DNA of 64,000 bases from Fodinibacter sp963833495 (GCA_963833495.1 CAWHYJ010000002.1:1-64000), one strand, 5' to 3'. Counted from the stretch's first letter, positions 27,618 to 36,582 are shown. The notes: generated from the sequence alone by a model not told the origin. Made by a program: numbers and translations.

Positions 27618-27907
27618 CAGGCGTCCTTCTGGAAGGTGGCCCACAGCCCGTAGCCGTGCAGGGCCTCGGTGTCGGCCTCCATCGCCTCGCGGGTGCCGTT
27701 GGCCACGACCGCCCGGCCCTGGGTGTGCACGTCCATCATCAGCTTCTCGGACTTCTCCCGTGAGTAGCCGAAGTGGTTCTGCAGCACCCACGTCACGTAC
27801 GACATCAGGTTGACCGGGTCGTTCCAGACGATGGTGATCCACGGGGTGTCGGGCGCGACGTCACCGCCGGTGGCGGTGACCTCCTCCTGCACGGGCGCGA
27901 GCGACAC
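27617..27907 (-). CDS. clpS: ATP-dependent Clp protease adaptor ClpS
   Basis: 96 residues. Delivers N-end-rule substrates to ClpAP/ClpCP. Signature WITIVWNDPVNLMSYVTWVLQNHFGYS with the D-P-V-N cap, the helix KSEKLMMDVHTQGRAVV, and the C-terminal ALHGYGLWATFQKDA. Typical length; leads the clpS/DUF2017/vanZ' operon. Confidence 0.96.
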   Translation of the reverse strand: MSLAPVQEEVTATGGDVAPDTPWITIVWNDPVNLMSYVTWVLQNHFGYSREKSEKLMMDVHTQGRAVVANGTREAMEADTEALHGYGLWATFQKDA

Positions 27908-27951
27908 GGAGCAAGGATAGGCGGGTCAGGGCACCCCGCCGGACCGCGGCA

Positions 27952-28347
27952 TCACTCCGGGTGGCCGTCTCCCGTGTGAGCCGGGCGCTCGCGACTCAGG
28001 TACCTCACCGGTGTGCCGAGCGACTCCGCGTAGGCGATCTCTCGTCGGGTCGACTCCCCGAGGTAGCCGCCCGGGTCCACGACGTACACCTCGTCGGCCA
28101 TCCGGATCTTCTGGAGGTGCACGCGGCCCAGCCGACCCTTGATGTCCGAGCTGTCGGTGGCCCAGTCGTAGCCCGGGAGGTCGGGCAGCCTGAACATCCC
28201 GAGGCTCATCACGACGCAGCCCTCCATCGTGAGCCGCTGGTTGACCTCCGCGAACTGCGCCTCGAACCTCGTCGAGCCGCACAGCGTGACGACCTTCGCC
28301 GCACCCTCACCCTCGCTCTCGCCCGGCTGCGGCGGATACTGGTCCAC
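27952..28347 (-). CDS. Nucleoside 2-deoxyribosyltransferase-like fold protein
   Basis: 131 residues: VVTLCGSTRFEAQFAEVNQRLTMEGCVVMSLGMF, then KGRLGRVHLQKIRMADEVYVVDPGGYLGESTRREIAYAESLGTPVRYL. The C-G-S-T-R-F start and the G-x-S-T-x-x-E-I-x-Y-A motif fit the small Rossmann-like nucleoside deoxyribosyltransferase / DUF4406 superfamily, where the Glu is the nucleophile. Actual activity unproven. Stop lies 2 nt upstream of... its start at 28347 abuts the hmgA stop at 28350, so it may be read from the hmgA transcript. Confidence 0.72.
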   Translation of the reverse strand: MDQYPPQPGESEGEGAAKVVTLCGSTRFEAQFAEVNQRLTMEGCVVMSLGMFRLPDLPGYDWATDSSDIKGRLGRVHLQKIRMADEVYVVDPGGYLGESTRREIAYAESLGTPVRYLSRERPAHTGDGHPE

Positions 28348-28349
28348 GC

Positions 28350-29597
28350 TCAGCCGCGGGAGCGGTTCCAGCTGCCGGCGTACGCACCGTCGTCGCAGGC
28401 GCGGCCGGCCTCACCGAGCTCGAGCGGGCGGAAGGTGTCGACCATGACGGCGAGCTCGTCGAAGTAGTGCTTGCCGATCGAGGCCTCCGCGGCTCCGGGC
28501 TGCGGGCCGTGGGCGTGGCCGCCCGGGTGCAGCGAGACCGAGCCCTTCCCGATGCCGCTGCCCTTGCGGGCCTCGTAGTCGCCGTCGACGTAGAACATGA
28601 CCTCGTCGCTGTCGACGTTGGAGTGGTAATAGGGCACCGGGATGGAGAGCGGGTGGTAGTCGACCTTGCGCGGCACGAAGTTGCAGACCACGAAGTTCCA
28701 GCCCTCGAAGACCTGGTGGGCCGGCGGCGGCTGGTGGATGCGGCCGGTGATCGGCTCGTAGTCGGCCACGTTGAACACGTAGGGGTAGAGGCAGCCGTCC
28801 CAGCCGACGACGTCGAGCGGGTGGAAGGGCAGCACGTGCACCGTGCCGACGATGCCGCCGCTGCTCGCCGGGCCACCGCCGCGGTGCTTGATGAAGACCT
28901 CGGTCTCGGCGTCGGGCTTCTCCCCCACGTCCTCGGCGAGCAGCGGGCCCTGGGGAACGCGCAGGTCGCGCTCGCAGTAGGGGCTGTGCTCGAGCAGCTG
29001 GCCGTACTTGCTGAGGTACCGCTTCGGCGGCGAGATGTGGCTGCTGGCCTCGATGCAGATCGTGCGCAGCGGGTCCTTGGTCGAGCGCTTCGGCAGCCAG
29101 CGGTGGGTGGTGGCCCTCGGGATGATGACGTAGTCGCCCTCGCCGACCTCGAAGGCGCCGAACACGGTCTCGACCCTGGCCCGCCCACGCTCGACGTAGA
29201 CGCACTCGTCGCCGATGCCGTTGCGGTACCACGGGCTCGGGGCGCCGGCCACGGCATACGACAGGCGCACGTCGCCGTTGCCGAGCAGCAGGCGCCGCCC
29301 GGTGACCACGTCGGTGTCGTTGACCGCCTTGGGCGGGAACAGGTCGTGCGGCTTCAGGTGGCGCGGCAGCAGCGGGTGGTTGGCGGTGGTGGCGAGGTCC
29401 CCGACGGTCCACTCGCGGTACTCGGCCACCGTCGAGGGGATGTTGCGGTGGTAGAGCAGGCTCGAGTCGCTGCTGAAGCCCTCCTCGCCCATGAGCTCCT
29501 CGTAGTAGAGCTCACCGACCTTGCCGCGCCGGGCCGGCCTCCGGTGCTGGGTGTGCCGCTTCGGGGGGATGCTGCCCATCGCCTGGTAGTGCGCCAC
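28350..29597 (-). CDS. hmgA: Homogentisate 1,2-dioxygenase
   Basis: About 415 residues. Non-heme iron enzyme that opens homogentisate to maleylacetoacetate in tyrosine degradation. Features: GSIPPKRHTQHR at the N-terminus, FGAFEVGEGDYVIIPRATTHRW (cupin half), HVLPFHPLDVVGWDGCLYPY, and the metal-binding region PVPYYHSNVDSDEVMFYVDGDYEAR with HPGGHAHGPQPG near the end. GTG at 29597 gives MAHYQAMG; ATG at 29579 is the alternative. It faces a frameshifted hypothetical gene and fahA on the other strand; hppD completes the pathway nearby. Confidence 0.95.
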   Translation of the reverse strand: MAHYQAMGSIPPKRHTQHRRPARRGKVGELYYEELMGEEGFSSDSSLLYHRNIPSTVAEYREWTVGDLATTANHPLLPRHLKPHDLFPPKAVNDTDVVTGRRLLLGNGDVRLSYAVAGAPSPWYRNGIGDECVYVERGRARVETVFGAFEVGEGDYVIIPRATTHRWLPKRSTKDPLRTICIEASSHISPPKRYLSKYGQLLEHSPYCERDLRVPQGPLLAEDVGEKPDAETEVFIKHRGGGPASSGGIVGTVHVLPFHPLDVVGWDGCLYPYVFNVADYEPITGRIHQPPPAHQVFEGWNFVVCNFVPRKVDYHPLSIPVPYYHSNVDSDEVMFYVDGDYEARKGSGIGKGSVSLHPGGHAHGPQPGAAEASIGKHYFDELAVMVDTFRPLELGEAGRACDDGAYAGSWNRSRG

Positions 29598-29898
29598 TGC
29601 TGCTGTCCACCTCGTCGTGGTCGGGTCGGGGCTGCCCCCGCGTGCGTGTCCGAGCAGGGTATGCCGGGACGCGGGTCGGTGGCATCCCTGCGCCTGCGCG
29701 ACGGCAGAAGTGCCAGACCTGACCAGCCGCCGGTGGGTGCGACCCGACAGACTGCCCAGCGTCAGCCTCCTGCATCCGACACCTGCCTGCTTGTTGCTGA
29801 CGGATGCCGGAGGCGACGGCGACAACCCCGCACGTGTGCGACCGGTGCGCGGCTGCCCGAGCCGTTCGGGGGCGCCCGCCAGCCGGTAGCGTGCGGGC
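29598..29898. other. Divergent intergenic region of the homogentisate cluster
   Basis: About 300 nt between the start of hmgA (minus) and the start of the frameshifted gene at 29899 (plus). No open frame with domains. It should hold both promoters; no clear operator dyad was recognised by eye. Confidence 0.4.
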
Positions 29899-30802
29899 AT
29901 GCCCCCGGTGACGACGACGGACGCCTCCACCGCCCCCTCCGGCATCCCAGTTCTGTGGCGCAACCTGGTCGACGACGCGGCGGTGTTCCCACCCGGCAAC
30001 GCCCCGCTGGCGCAGGCCGTGAGCGGGCACGCGGTGCACCGCAGTGCCTGGTACGCCGCCTGCGTCGGCCCGCTGCTGGTGCCCGCGGCCGCGGTCGCCG
30101 ACCTCGTGCGCGTGCTCGACGAGCAGGATGCCGGCGCCGCCCCCCGTGCCGACCACCCCCTCGACGTCGTGCTCATCGCCCGCCCCGGCGCCGACCACAC
30201 TGTGACGACCGACGCCCTGGATGCGCTCGGCGGCGAAAGCCGGGTGCGGGTCGTGGGCGCCGAGCTCGCCTGGCACGAGGGCTGGCGCACACCTCGGGCT
30301 CAGCGACCTGCCCCTGGCCCTCGAGGTGCCGCGCGGCGAGGACTCCGCCGTGGCCGTCGCCGACGTGCACACCGCCGGCGGCGAGGGCCGCCGGGTGGTC
30401 GCCAAGTTCCGCACCGGCCCCACGCCCACCTGGCCCTGGCCCGAGGAGGCCGAGCTGGCCGGCTTCATCGGGCTCTGCGCGCGGCTCGGGGTGCCGTTCA
30501 AGCTGACCGGCGGCCTGCACCACGCCGTGCGCGGCCAGTACGCCGTCGACGGCATCCCCGAGGAGAACCACGGCGTGCTCGACGTGATGGTCGCCACCGC
30601 GGCCGCCCTCGCCGGGGCGGGCGCGGCAGAGCTGGCCGGCCTCCTTGCCGTGCGCGACGCCACCGCACTCGCCGACCTCGTCACCGCCTGGCCCGACGCC
30701 ACCGCCGCAGGCGTGCGCGAGGCGTTCACCGCCTACGGCTGCTGCACCGTCACCGACCCGGTCGGCGAGCTCGCCGACCTCGGCGTGCTCCCCCGACCCT
30801 GA
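29899..30802 (+). pseudogene. Hypothetical protein of the homogentisate cluster, frameshifted
   Basis: From the ATG at 29899 a normal-looking protein (VLWRNLVDDAAVFPPGNAPLAQAVSGH) runs to HEGWRT near 30290. One frame over it continues LGLSDLPLALEVPRGEDS, FRTGPTPTWPWPEEAELAGFIGLCARLGVPFKLTGGLHHAV and a helical end to the stop at 30800. A single-base indel separates the halves (total near 300 residues if repaired). No known family; the FKLTGGLHHAVRG and DGIPEENHGVLD segments look conserved. Its place between hmgA and fahA suggests a link to aromatic catabolism. Confidence 0.68.
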
Positions 30803-30860
30803 CCCACCGCGCCGGCACCCCGCCGGCGCACGAACCGACCGACCGACCGAAGGACCCGCC

Positions 30861-32087
30861 ATGACCTGGCTCGACCTGCCTGCCGACCACCCCTACGGCA
30901 TCGCCAACCTCCCCTACGGCGTGTTCTCGACCCCTGGCACCGCACCACGCGTGGGCGTGCGGGTCGGCGACCACGTGCTCGACGCGGGCGCCTGCGCAGA
31001 GCAGGCCGGGATGGAGTCGGGTGCGGTCTGGCTGACCGCGTCGCTCAACCCGTTCCTCGCCGAGGGGCCCCAGGCGTGGGCCGCCGCTCGCGCCTGGCTC
31101 ACCGAGCAGCTGACCGTCGAGGCGCACCGCGAGGTCGTCGAGGCCCACCTGGTGCCGGTCGACGAGGTCACCATGCACCTGCCGGTCGAGGTCGCCGACT
31201 ACGTCGACTTCTACGCCAGCGAGCACCACGCCACGAACGTCGGCCGCATCTTCCGCCCCGACTCCGAGCCGCTCACCCCCAACTGGAAGCACCTGCCGAT
31301 CGGCTACCACGGCCGCTCCGGCACCATCGTCGTGTCGGGCACCGACATCGTCCGGCCCAGCGGTCAGCGCAAGCCCCCGACCGAGCCGCAGCCGGTGTTC
31401 GGGCCGTCGGTGCGCCTCGACATCGAGGCCGAGCTGGGCTTCGTCGTCGGCGGCTCGACCCGCCTGGGCGAGCCGGTGTCCCTGGCGGATGCCGACGAGC
31501 ACCTCTTCGGCGTCGTCCTCCTCAACGACTGGTCGGCCCGCGACCTGCAGGCCTGGGAGTACGTGCCGCTGGGCCCCTTCCTCGGCAAGTCGTTCGCCAC
31601 CTCCATCTCACCGTGGGTGGTGACGACGGAGGCGCTGCGCGCCGCGCGGGTGCCACTGCCCGGGCAGGACCCCGAGCCGCTGCCCTACCTGCGCGGCGAG
31701 CCGACCGACGACGGTGCGGGTACGGCATACGGCCTCGACGTGCACCTCGAGGTCGACTGGAACGGCACGGTCGTCTCGCGGCCGGAGTTCCGCGACATGT
31801 ACTGGTCGCCCGCGCAGATGGTGGCGCACATGACGGTGAACGGGGCCACCCTGCGCGACGGCGACCTGTTCGGGTCGGGCACGATCTCGGGCCCCGAGAA
31901 GGGCACCCGCGGGTGCTTCCTCGAGCTCTCCTGGAGCGGCACCGAGCCGGTCGCCCTCGACGACGGCACCGAGCGCACCTTCCTCGAGGACGGCGACACG
32001 GTCACCCTGCGGGCCACCGCGCCCGGGCCGGACGGCGCCGTCATCGGGCTGGGTGAGTGCGTCGGAACGGTGCTCCCGGCCCGCTGA
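30861..32087 (+). CDS. fahA: Fumarylacetoacetase
   Basis: 408 residues. Last step of the homogentisate pathway: splits fumarylacetoacetate into fumarate and acetoacetate. Seen: N-terminal SH3-like domain, then VDFYASEHHATNVGRIFRP (metal/catalytic Asp and His), LPIGYHGRSGTIVVSG, EAELGFVVGG, LLNDWSARDLQAWEYVPLGPFLGKSF and SGTISGPEKGTRGCFLELSW. ATG at 30861 with AAGGA 10 nt before. Same direction as the frameshifted gene upstream, probably one transcript. Confidence 0.96.
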   Translation: MTWLDLPADHPYGIANLPYGVFSTPGTAPRVGVRVGDHVLDAGACAEQAGMESGAVWLTASLNPFLAEGPQAWAAARAWLTEQLTVEAHREVVEAHLVPVDEVTMHLPVEVADYVDFYASEHHATNVGRIFRPDSEPLTPNWKHLPIGYHGRSGTIVVSGTDIVRPSGQRKPPTEPQPVFGPSVRLDIEAELGFVVGGSTRLGEPVSLADADEHLFGVVLLNDWSARDLQAWEYVPLGPFLGKSFATSISPWVVTTEALRAARVPLPGQDPEPLPYLRGEPTDDGAGTAYGLDVHLEVDWNGTVVSRPEFRDMYWSPAQMVAHMTVNGATLRDGDLFGSGTISGPEKGTRGCFLELSWSGTEPVALDDGTERTFLEDGDTVTLRATAPGPDGAVIGLGECVGTVLPAR

Positions 32088-32105
32088 GGCCCGGGTCGGC
32101 GCCGG

Positions 32106-32966
32106 TCAGCGCCGGGGGTTCTTCAGGATGACGACGGTGTCGGCCACCTTGTCGTGCAGGGCCTGGCGCTTGGGGTCCCAGAGCAGCCACGCGGGGTCGA
32201 GCAGGCTGAGGAGCGAGGCGAAGACCGACACGAAGGGCACCAGACCGAGCAGCGACGTGCCCACCGTGATGGCCTGGCGCTTGAGGGCCGTGACCACACT
32301 GAGCCGCCCCTGGCCCTCGACGCGGCGGACGAGGGTGCCCACGATCATCTTCCCGGGGGTGGCGTTCTTCATGGTGAGGAACACCGTCTCGTAGACGAGC
32401 GAGACGACGATGCCGATCAGCGTGATGGGCACGATGACCCGCGCGAAGTCCGATGCGAAGGCGGTCTGGCTGGGCGCGGTGCCGCCGTTCTCGGCCGCCC
32501 GGACGGTCGCGTCGAAGAAGTCCGACAGCGTCGACATCGCCTGCAGCACGAACGGGATCGCGATGACCAGCGTGACGACACCCACGATGACGCCGTCGAT
32601 GAGCCGGCCGAAGAGCCGTCGCCACCACTCGGCGAGCACGGCGCCGTCGGGCAGCACGTCGCCACGGGGTGCGGCCCAGCCCTGCTGGTAGGGGTTGTAG
32701 CCCGCGGGCGGCATGCCGCCCCCCTGCCACTGCCCCGGGCCCTGCTGCCCCTGCTGGGTGGGCTGGGTGGGCTGGGCCCAGGCGCCGGGGTTGCCGGCAC
32801 GGCCGGGGATGACGCCCGGGGTGGCCCGCCCGATCGTCGAGGCGTCAGCGGTCGGTGAGCGTCGCGTCGTGGTGTGCGAGGTCCACACGACACCGTCGAA
32901 GTAGCGCAGCAACAACGGGTCGTGCTCGTCCTCGTACCAACCGGGTCCTGCGGGGAGCTCGCTCAT
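32106..32966 (-). CDS. RDD family membrane protein with N-terminal DUF2510
   Basis: 286 residues. Residues 1-35 form a DUF2510 motif (GPGWYEDEHDPLLLRYFDGVVWTSHT), then a Pro/Gln/Gly-rich linker of about 70, then an RDD domain: RRLFGRLIDGVIVGVVTLVIAIPF, a second span around IGIVVSLVYETVFLT, the motif ATPGKMIVG, and later hydrophobic stretches. The C-terminus LHDKVADTVVIL is typical of RDD proteins. Function in the membrane unknown (some RDD proteins exchange Na+ or Li+ for H+). Confidence 0.9.
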   Translation of the reverse strand: MSELPAGPGWYEDEHDPLLLRYFDGVVWTSHTTTRRSPTADASTIGRATPGVIPGRAGNPGAWAQPTQPTQQGQQGPGQWQGGGMPPAGYNPYQQGWAAPRGDVLPDGAVLAEWWRRLFGRLIDGVIVGVVTLVIAIPFVLQAMSTLSDFFDATVRAAENGGTAPSQTAFASDFARVIVPITLIGIVVSLVYETVFLTMKNATPGKMIVGTLVRRVEGQGRLSVVTALKRQAITVGTSLLGLVPFVSVFASLLSLLDPAWLLWDPKRQALHDKVADTVVILKNPRR

Positions 32967-33057
32967 GTCGACAGGGTCTCACGGCGGGCTGCGCGCCTCG
33001 TCGCGCGCGCTCGGCGTTGACGCCCGTGCCCATCGGGCGCAGCATCGGGAGATGGCG

Positions 33058-33891
33058 ATGCACCTGGGTCAGCACCTGATGAGCCTCCTCGGCGAGCTGC
33101 GGTACGAGCCGGTGACCCGGCGGGTGCGCGCCTCGCTCGGCGGGGTGCCCGTGCTCGACACCACGGATGCCGTGCTGGTCTGGGAGCCGCGCCGGGTGGT
33201 GCCCCTGTATGCCGTGCCGCGTGCCGACCTGTTCGCGTCGCTCGTCCCGCGCCCGGCGGCCGAGCCGCCGGACGATCTCCCCCAGGTGCTCGGCCCGGTG
33301 CACTTCGAGTGGCACCACACCGCCGGACAGAGCTTCGACCTGGTCGTCGGTGAGCACACCGTCCCGGGCGCAGGGTTCGCACCGGACGACCCCGACCTCG
33401 GTGGCCGGGTCGTCGTGGAGTGGGCGCCGTTCGGCTGGGTCGAGGAGGCCCACCCGGTCGTCGGGCACCCCCACGACCCGTTCAAGCGCATCGACCTGCT
33501 GCCCAGCGACCGGCACGTCGTCGTGCGCCTCGACGGGGTCGTGCTCGCCGACACCACGCGGGCCGTCGCGCTGCACGAGACCCCCCTCGGCGTGCGCTGG
33601 TACGTGCCGCACGACGACGTGGTCACCGACCTGTTCGAGGGCAGCCCCACCACCTCGACCTGCGCCTACAAGGGGCACGCCGCGTACGTCTCCTTACGGC
33701 CGGATGCCGTGCCCGGCATCGGCGAGGACCAGCGGCACGACATCGCCTGGACCTACCCGCACCCGCTGCACGAGGTGGAGGCGGTCAAGGGGATGTTCTG
33801 CTTCTGGGCCGAGCGCACCGACCTCGAGCTCGACGGCGTCGCGGTGCCACGCCCGGTCACTCCCTGGTCGTCGCGCCCCGAGCTGGCCTGA
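33058..33891 (+). CDS. Protein with two DUF427 domains
   Basis: 277 residues with two tandem DUF427 units: the first around RYEPVTRRVRASLGGVPVLDTTDAVLVWEPRRVVPLYAVP, the second around RHVVVRLDGVVLADTTRAVALHETPLGVRWYVPHDDV, ending TCAYKGHAAYVSL and DIAWTYPHPLHEVEAVKGMFCFWAERTDLELDG. Function unknown. ATG 33058 follows GGGAG by 6-8 nt and is preferred over ATG 33052 and the upstream frame. Its 3' end overlaps the convergent hydrolase gene by 35 nt. Confidence 0.87.
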   Translation: MHLGQHLMSLLGELRYEPVTRRVRASLGGVPVLDTTDAVLVWEPRRVVPLYAVPRADLFASLVPRPAAEPPDDLPQVLGPVHFEWHHTAGQSFDLVVGEHTVPGAGFAPDDPDLGGRVVVEWAPFGWVEEAHPVVGHPHDPFKRIDLLPSDRHVVVRLDGVVLADTTRAVALHETPLGVRWYVPHDDVVTDLFEGSPTTSTCAYKGHAAYVSLRPDAVPGIGEDQRHDIAWTYPHPLHEVEAVKGMFCFWAERTDLELDGVAVPRPVTPWSSRPELA

Positions 33892-34588
33892 GCCGGCCGT
33901 TGCCGAGCGCTGCCGCCAGGTCGAGCACCGCGGCGGCCACGGCATCCGGGTCGACCATGTGGTGCAGGTGCAGCGCGCCGTCGAGCACGGCGGTCGGCCA
34001 CCCGTGGTCGCGCGCGAACGCGAGCTCCTCGGCGTAGGTGTCACCGAACGCGAGGTAGGCCTGCGGCTGCTCCACCCAGCCGGCCGGGGCGCCCAGCCGG
34101 GAGCGGAAGTACGACAACGGCATCCGCCGCTCGCTCTTGCGCAGTTCGGCCCGGGCCGCGGCACTCGGCAGCACTTCCGCGAAGTCCTCGTCCGGCCACC
34201 ACCGGCTCCACAGCGGGAGCAGCCCGTCGTCGTCGGCCAGCTCCGTGAGGTGCTCGAGCATCGCGGGGGGTGCCATCGGCACGGCCTCTGCCGACGCCGG
34301 CGGCAGCGCGGCGTCGATGTGCACGACCGGGATGCCGGGCGCCGCCAGCGCGGCGTAGCGCCCACCGTTGCTGTGGGTCAGCACGAGGTCCGGGCGCTCC
34401 GTCGCGACCACCATCCGGAACGTGTCCAGCACGGCCTGCGCGTCGGCCGCAGGTCGTGGAAGTGCGGCGACGCCCACGGAGCCGTCGACGCGCTCGGCCG
34501 CCCAGAGCCGGGCACCGAGCGCGTCGAGGAACGGCACTGCGCTCAGCCGTGGCAGCAGCGGGCTCGGCAGGAGCAGGACGCGCGTCAC
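33857..34588 (-). CDS. Alpha/beta-hydrolase-like protein
   Basis: 243 residues. RVLLLPSPLLPRLSAVPFLDALG, the nucleophile-elbow-like LVLTHSNGGRYAALAA, VVHIDAALPP, and a late histidine in LDGALHLHHMVDPDAV suggest an alpha/beta hydrolase in which the usual G-x-S-x-G is H-S-N-G-G. Substrate unknown. It lies 14 nt after the hppD stop, same strand, so may share the hppD transcript. Confidence 0.7.
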   Translation of the reverse strand: MTRVLLLPSPLLPRLSAVPFLDALGARLWAAERVDGSVGVAALPRPAADAQAVLDTFRMVVATERPDLVLTHSNGGRYAALAAPGIPVVHIDAALPPASAEAVPMAPPAMLEHLTELADDDGLLPLWSRWWPDEDFAEVLPSAAARAELRKSERRMPLSYFRSRLGAPAGWVEQPQAYLAFGDTYAEELAFARDHGWPTAVLDGALHLHHMVDPDAVAAAVLDLAAALGNGRLRPARGATTRE

Positions 34589-34602
34589 GCACCCATCATC
34601 GG

Positions 34603-35841
34603 TCAGAGGTTGCCGCGCAGGTCCTGCTCGCGCTCGATGGACTCGAACAGGGCCTTGAAGTTCCCCTTGCCGAAGCCGAGCGAGCCGTGCCGCTCGATGA
34701 TCTCGAAGAAGACGGTCGGCCGGTCGCCGAGCGGCTTGGTGAAGATCTGCAGCAGGTAGCCGTCCTCGTCGCGGTCGACGAGGATCTTGCGCGCCTTGAG
34801 CTCCTCGACCGGCACCCGCACCTCGCCGATCCGGGCCCGCAGCTCGGGGTCGTCGTAGTAGGCGTCAGGGGTGTCGAGGAACTCCACACCCTCCTTGCGC
34901 AGCTCGTCGACGGTGCGCAGGATGTCGTTCGTCGCGAGGGCGAGGTGCTGGGCACCCGGGCCGGCGTAGAACTCGAGGTACTCGTCGATCTGGCTCTTGC
35001 GGGCGGCGACGGCCGGCTCGTTGAGCGGGAACTTGACCCGGTGGTTGCCGCTGGCGACCACCTTGCTCATCAGCGCCGAGTAGTCGGTGGCGATGTCGTC
35101 ACCGATGAACTCGGCCATGTTCACGAAGCCCATGACCTTGTTGTAGTAGCCGACCCACTCGTCCATCTTGCCGAGCTCGACGTTGCCGACCACGTGGTCG
35201 AGCGCCTGGAAGAGCCGCTTGGGGGCACCATCGCGCTTGACGAAGCTCGAGGCGGCCGGGACGTAGCCCGGCAGGTAGGGCCCGGCATACGTGACGCCGT
35301 CGATGACGCGCTGCACGAGGGTGTGCCGGGTCTCGCCGTAGGTGGCGATGGCGGCGACGCGCACCGAGCCGTGCTCGTCGGTGACGGTCTCGGGCTCCTG
35401 GAGCACGGTGGCGCCGGCGCGGCGGGCCTGCTCGATGCAGCGGTCGACGTCGGGCACCTCGAGCGAGATGTCGACGACGCCGTCGCCGTGCTTGGCGTGG
35501 TGGGCGATGAGCGGGCTGTCGGGGCTGACCGCGCCCTTGAGCACGAACCGGATCGAGCCCGACTTCAGCACGAACGCCTTGTGGTCGCGGGTGCCGTTCT
35601 CGGGGCCGGCGTAGGCGACGAGCTCCATGCCCCAGGCACTCTGGTAGTAGTGCGCGGCCTGGGTGGCGTTGCCCACGACGAACACGAGGGCGTCCCAGCC
35701 GGTGACCGGGAACGGGTCCTGCTTCTCGTCGTACTCGACGAGACCGACGAGCTGCTTGAGCTGCTGGAGGTCGAGCCCCGCCTGGCGCTCCTGCTCGGTG
35801 AGGTCGAGGTGGCTGGCCGGCGTCGTTGTCGTGTCAGTCAT
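34603..35841 (-). CDS. hppD: 4-hydroxyphenylpyruvate dioxygenase
   Basis: 412 residues. Fe(II) enzyme converting 4-hydroxyphenylpyruvate to homogentisate. Two vicinal-oxygen-chelate halves: the first with GWDALVFVVGNATQAAHYYQSAWGM, the second with RLFQALDHVVGNVELGKMDEWVGYYNKVMGF (metal His), GPGAQHLALATNDI (metal His) and YLLQIFTKPLGDRPTVFFEIIERHG (metal Glu). ATG at 35841. Divergent from the Lrp-type regulator 107 nt away, which probably controls it. Confidence 0.96.
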   Translation of the reverse strand: MTDTTTTPASHLDLTEQERQAGLDLQQLKQLVGLVEYDEKQDPFPVTGWDALVFVVGNATQAAHYYQSAWGMELVAYAGPENGTRDHKAFVLKSGSIRFVLKGAVSPDSPLIAHHAKHGDGVVDISLEVPDVDRCIEQARRAGATVLQEPETVTDEHGSVRVAAIATYGETRHTLVQRVIDGVTYAGPYLPGYVPAASSFVKRDGAPKRLFQALDHVVGNVELGKMDEWVGYYNKVMGFVNMAEFIGDDIATDYSALMSKVVASGNHRVKFPLNEPAVAARKSQIDEYLEFYAGPGAQHLALATNDILRTVDELRKEGVEFLDTPDAYYDDPELRARIGEVRVPVEELKARKILVDRDEDGYLLQIFTKPLGDRPTVFFEIIERHGSLGFGKGNFKALFESIEREQDLRGNL

Positions 35842-35948
35842 CCGGTCACTGTGCGCGATCCGGGCACGGTGTGCAACGGGAGCCGGGTCAGGTGGTCAGG
35901 CTGCGCATGGTGTTGCCTTGGTGGGGGTGCGGCCCGGACAATGTGACC

Positions 35949-36455
35949 ATGGCTCGCCAGACCGGGGTGGACACCCTCGACGCACGGCTCATCAAGCTCT
36001 TCACCGACGACCCGCACGTGGGGGTGCTCGGCGCCTCGCGGGCGCTGGGGGTGGCCCGCGGCACGGTGCAGGCTCGCCTCGACCGGCTCCAGGAGCGGGG
36101 GGTGGTCAAGTCGTTCGCCCCCACCGTGGATGCCGGCGCGCTCGGCTACCCGGTCACCGCCTTCTGCACCCTCGAGATCCGCCAGCGGCAGGGGCACGCG
36201 CCCGTCGTCGCCCACCTGTCGGCCATCCCCGAGGTGCTCGAGATCCACTCGATCACCGGCGTCGGCGACCTCGTGGTGCGCATCGTGGCCCGCGACAACG
36301 CCGACCTCGGGCGGGTCATCGACCAGATCATCGACGACACCCACGTGCTGCGCGCCAACACCGCCATCTGCCTGGTGACCCACCTCGACCACCGCACCGG
36401 CCCGCTCGTCGAGGTCGCCGCCGCCCGCGGCGCGGACGGCGACTACCGCGACTGA
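35949..36455 (+). CDS. Lrp/AsnC family transcriptional regulator
   Basis: 168 residues. N-terminal winged helix-turn-helix (DTLDARLIKLFTDDPHVGVLGASRALGVARGTVQARLDRLQERGVV) and C-terminal RAM effector domain (LEIHSITGVGDLVVRIVARDN). Typical length. Divergent from hppD, so it is the likely local regulator of tyrosine breakdown with an amino acid or keto acid effector (inference). ATG at 35949; in-frame upstream extension lacks conservation. Confidence 0.92.
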   Translation: MARQTGVDTLDARLIKLFTDDPHVGVLGASRALGVARGTVQARLDRLQERGVVKSFAPTVDAGALGYPVTAFCTLEIRQRQGHAPVVAHLSAIPEVLEIHSITGVGDLVVRIVARDNADLGRVIDQIIDDTHVLRANTAICLVTHLDHRTGPLVEVAAARGADGDYRD

Positions 36456-36491
36456 TCCGACCGCGCACCCTAAAAGAACGTCCCGACCGTC

Positions 36492-36567
36492 GCAACTTCG
36501 ACCAATAGGTCGATCTTTGCCCACACCCAACTGGGGCAACTTTGACCTATTGGTCGAAGTTGCCCCA
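36492..36567. repeat. Double-hairpin palindromic element between convergent genes
   Basis: A 20-bp arm at 36492-36511 is exactly inverted at 36544-36563. The right half is also a compact hairpin on its own: TGGGGCAACTT at 36532-36542, inner GACC-TATT-GGTC, and AAGTTGCCCCA at 36557-36567. The left half forms an imperfect hairpin of the same motif. It fills the gap between the Lrp gene and the 5'-nucleotidase stops, and may act as a two-way terminator or belong to a REP-like family. Confidence 0.7.
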
Positions 36568-36582
36568 GGGTCGAGTGGTGGG

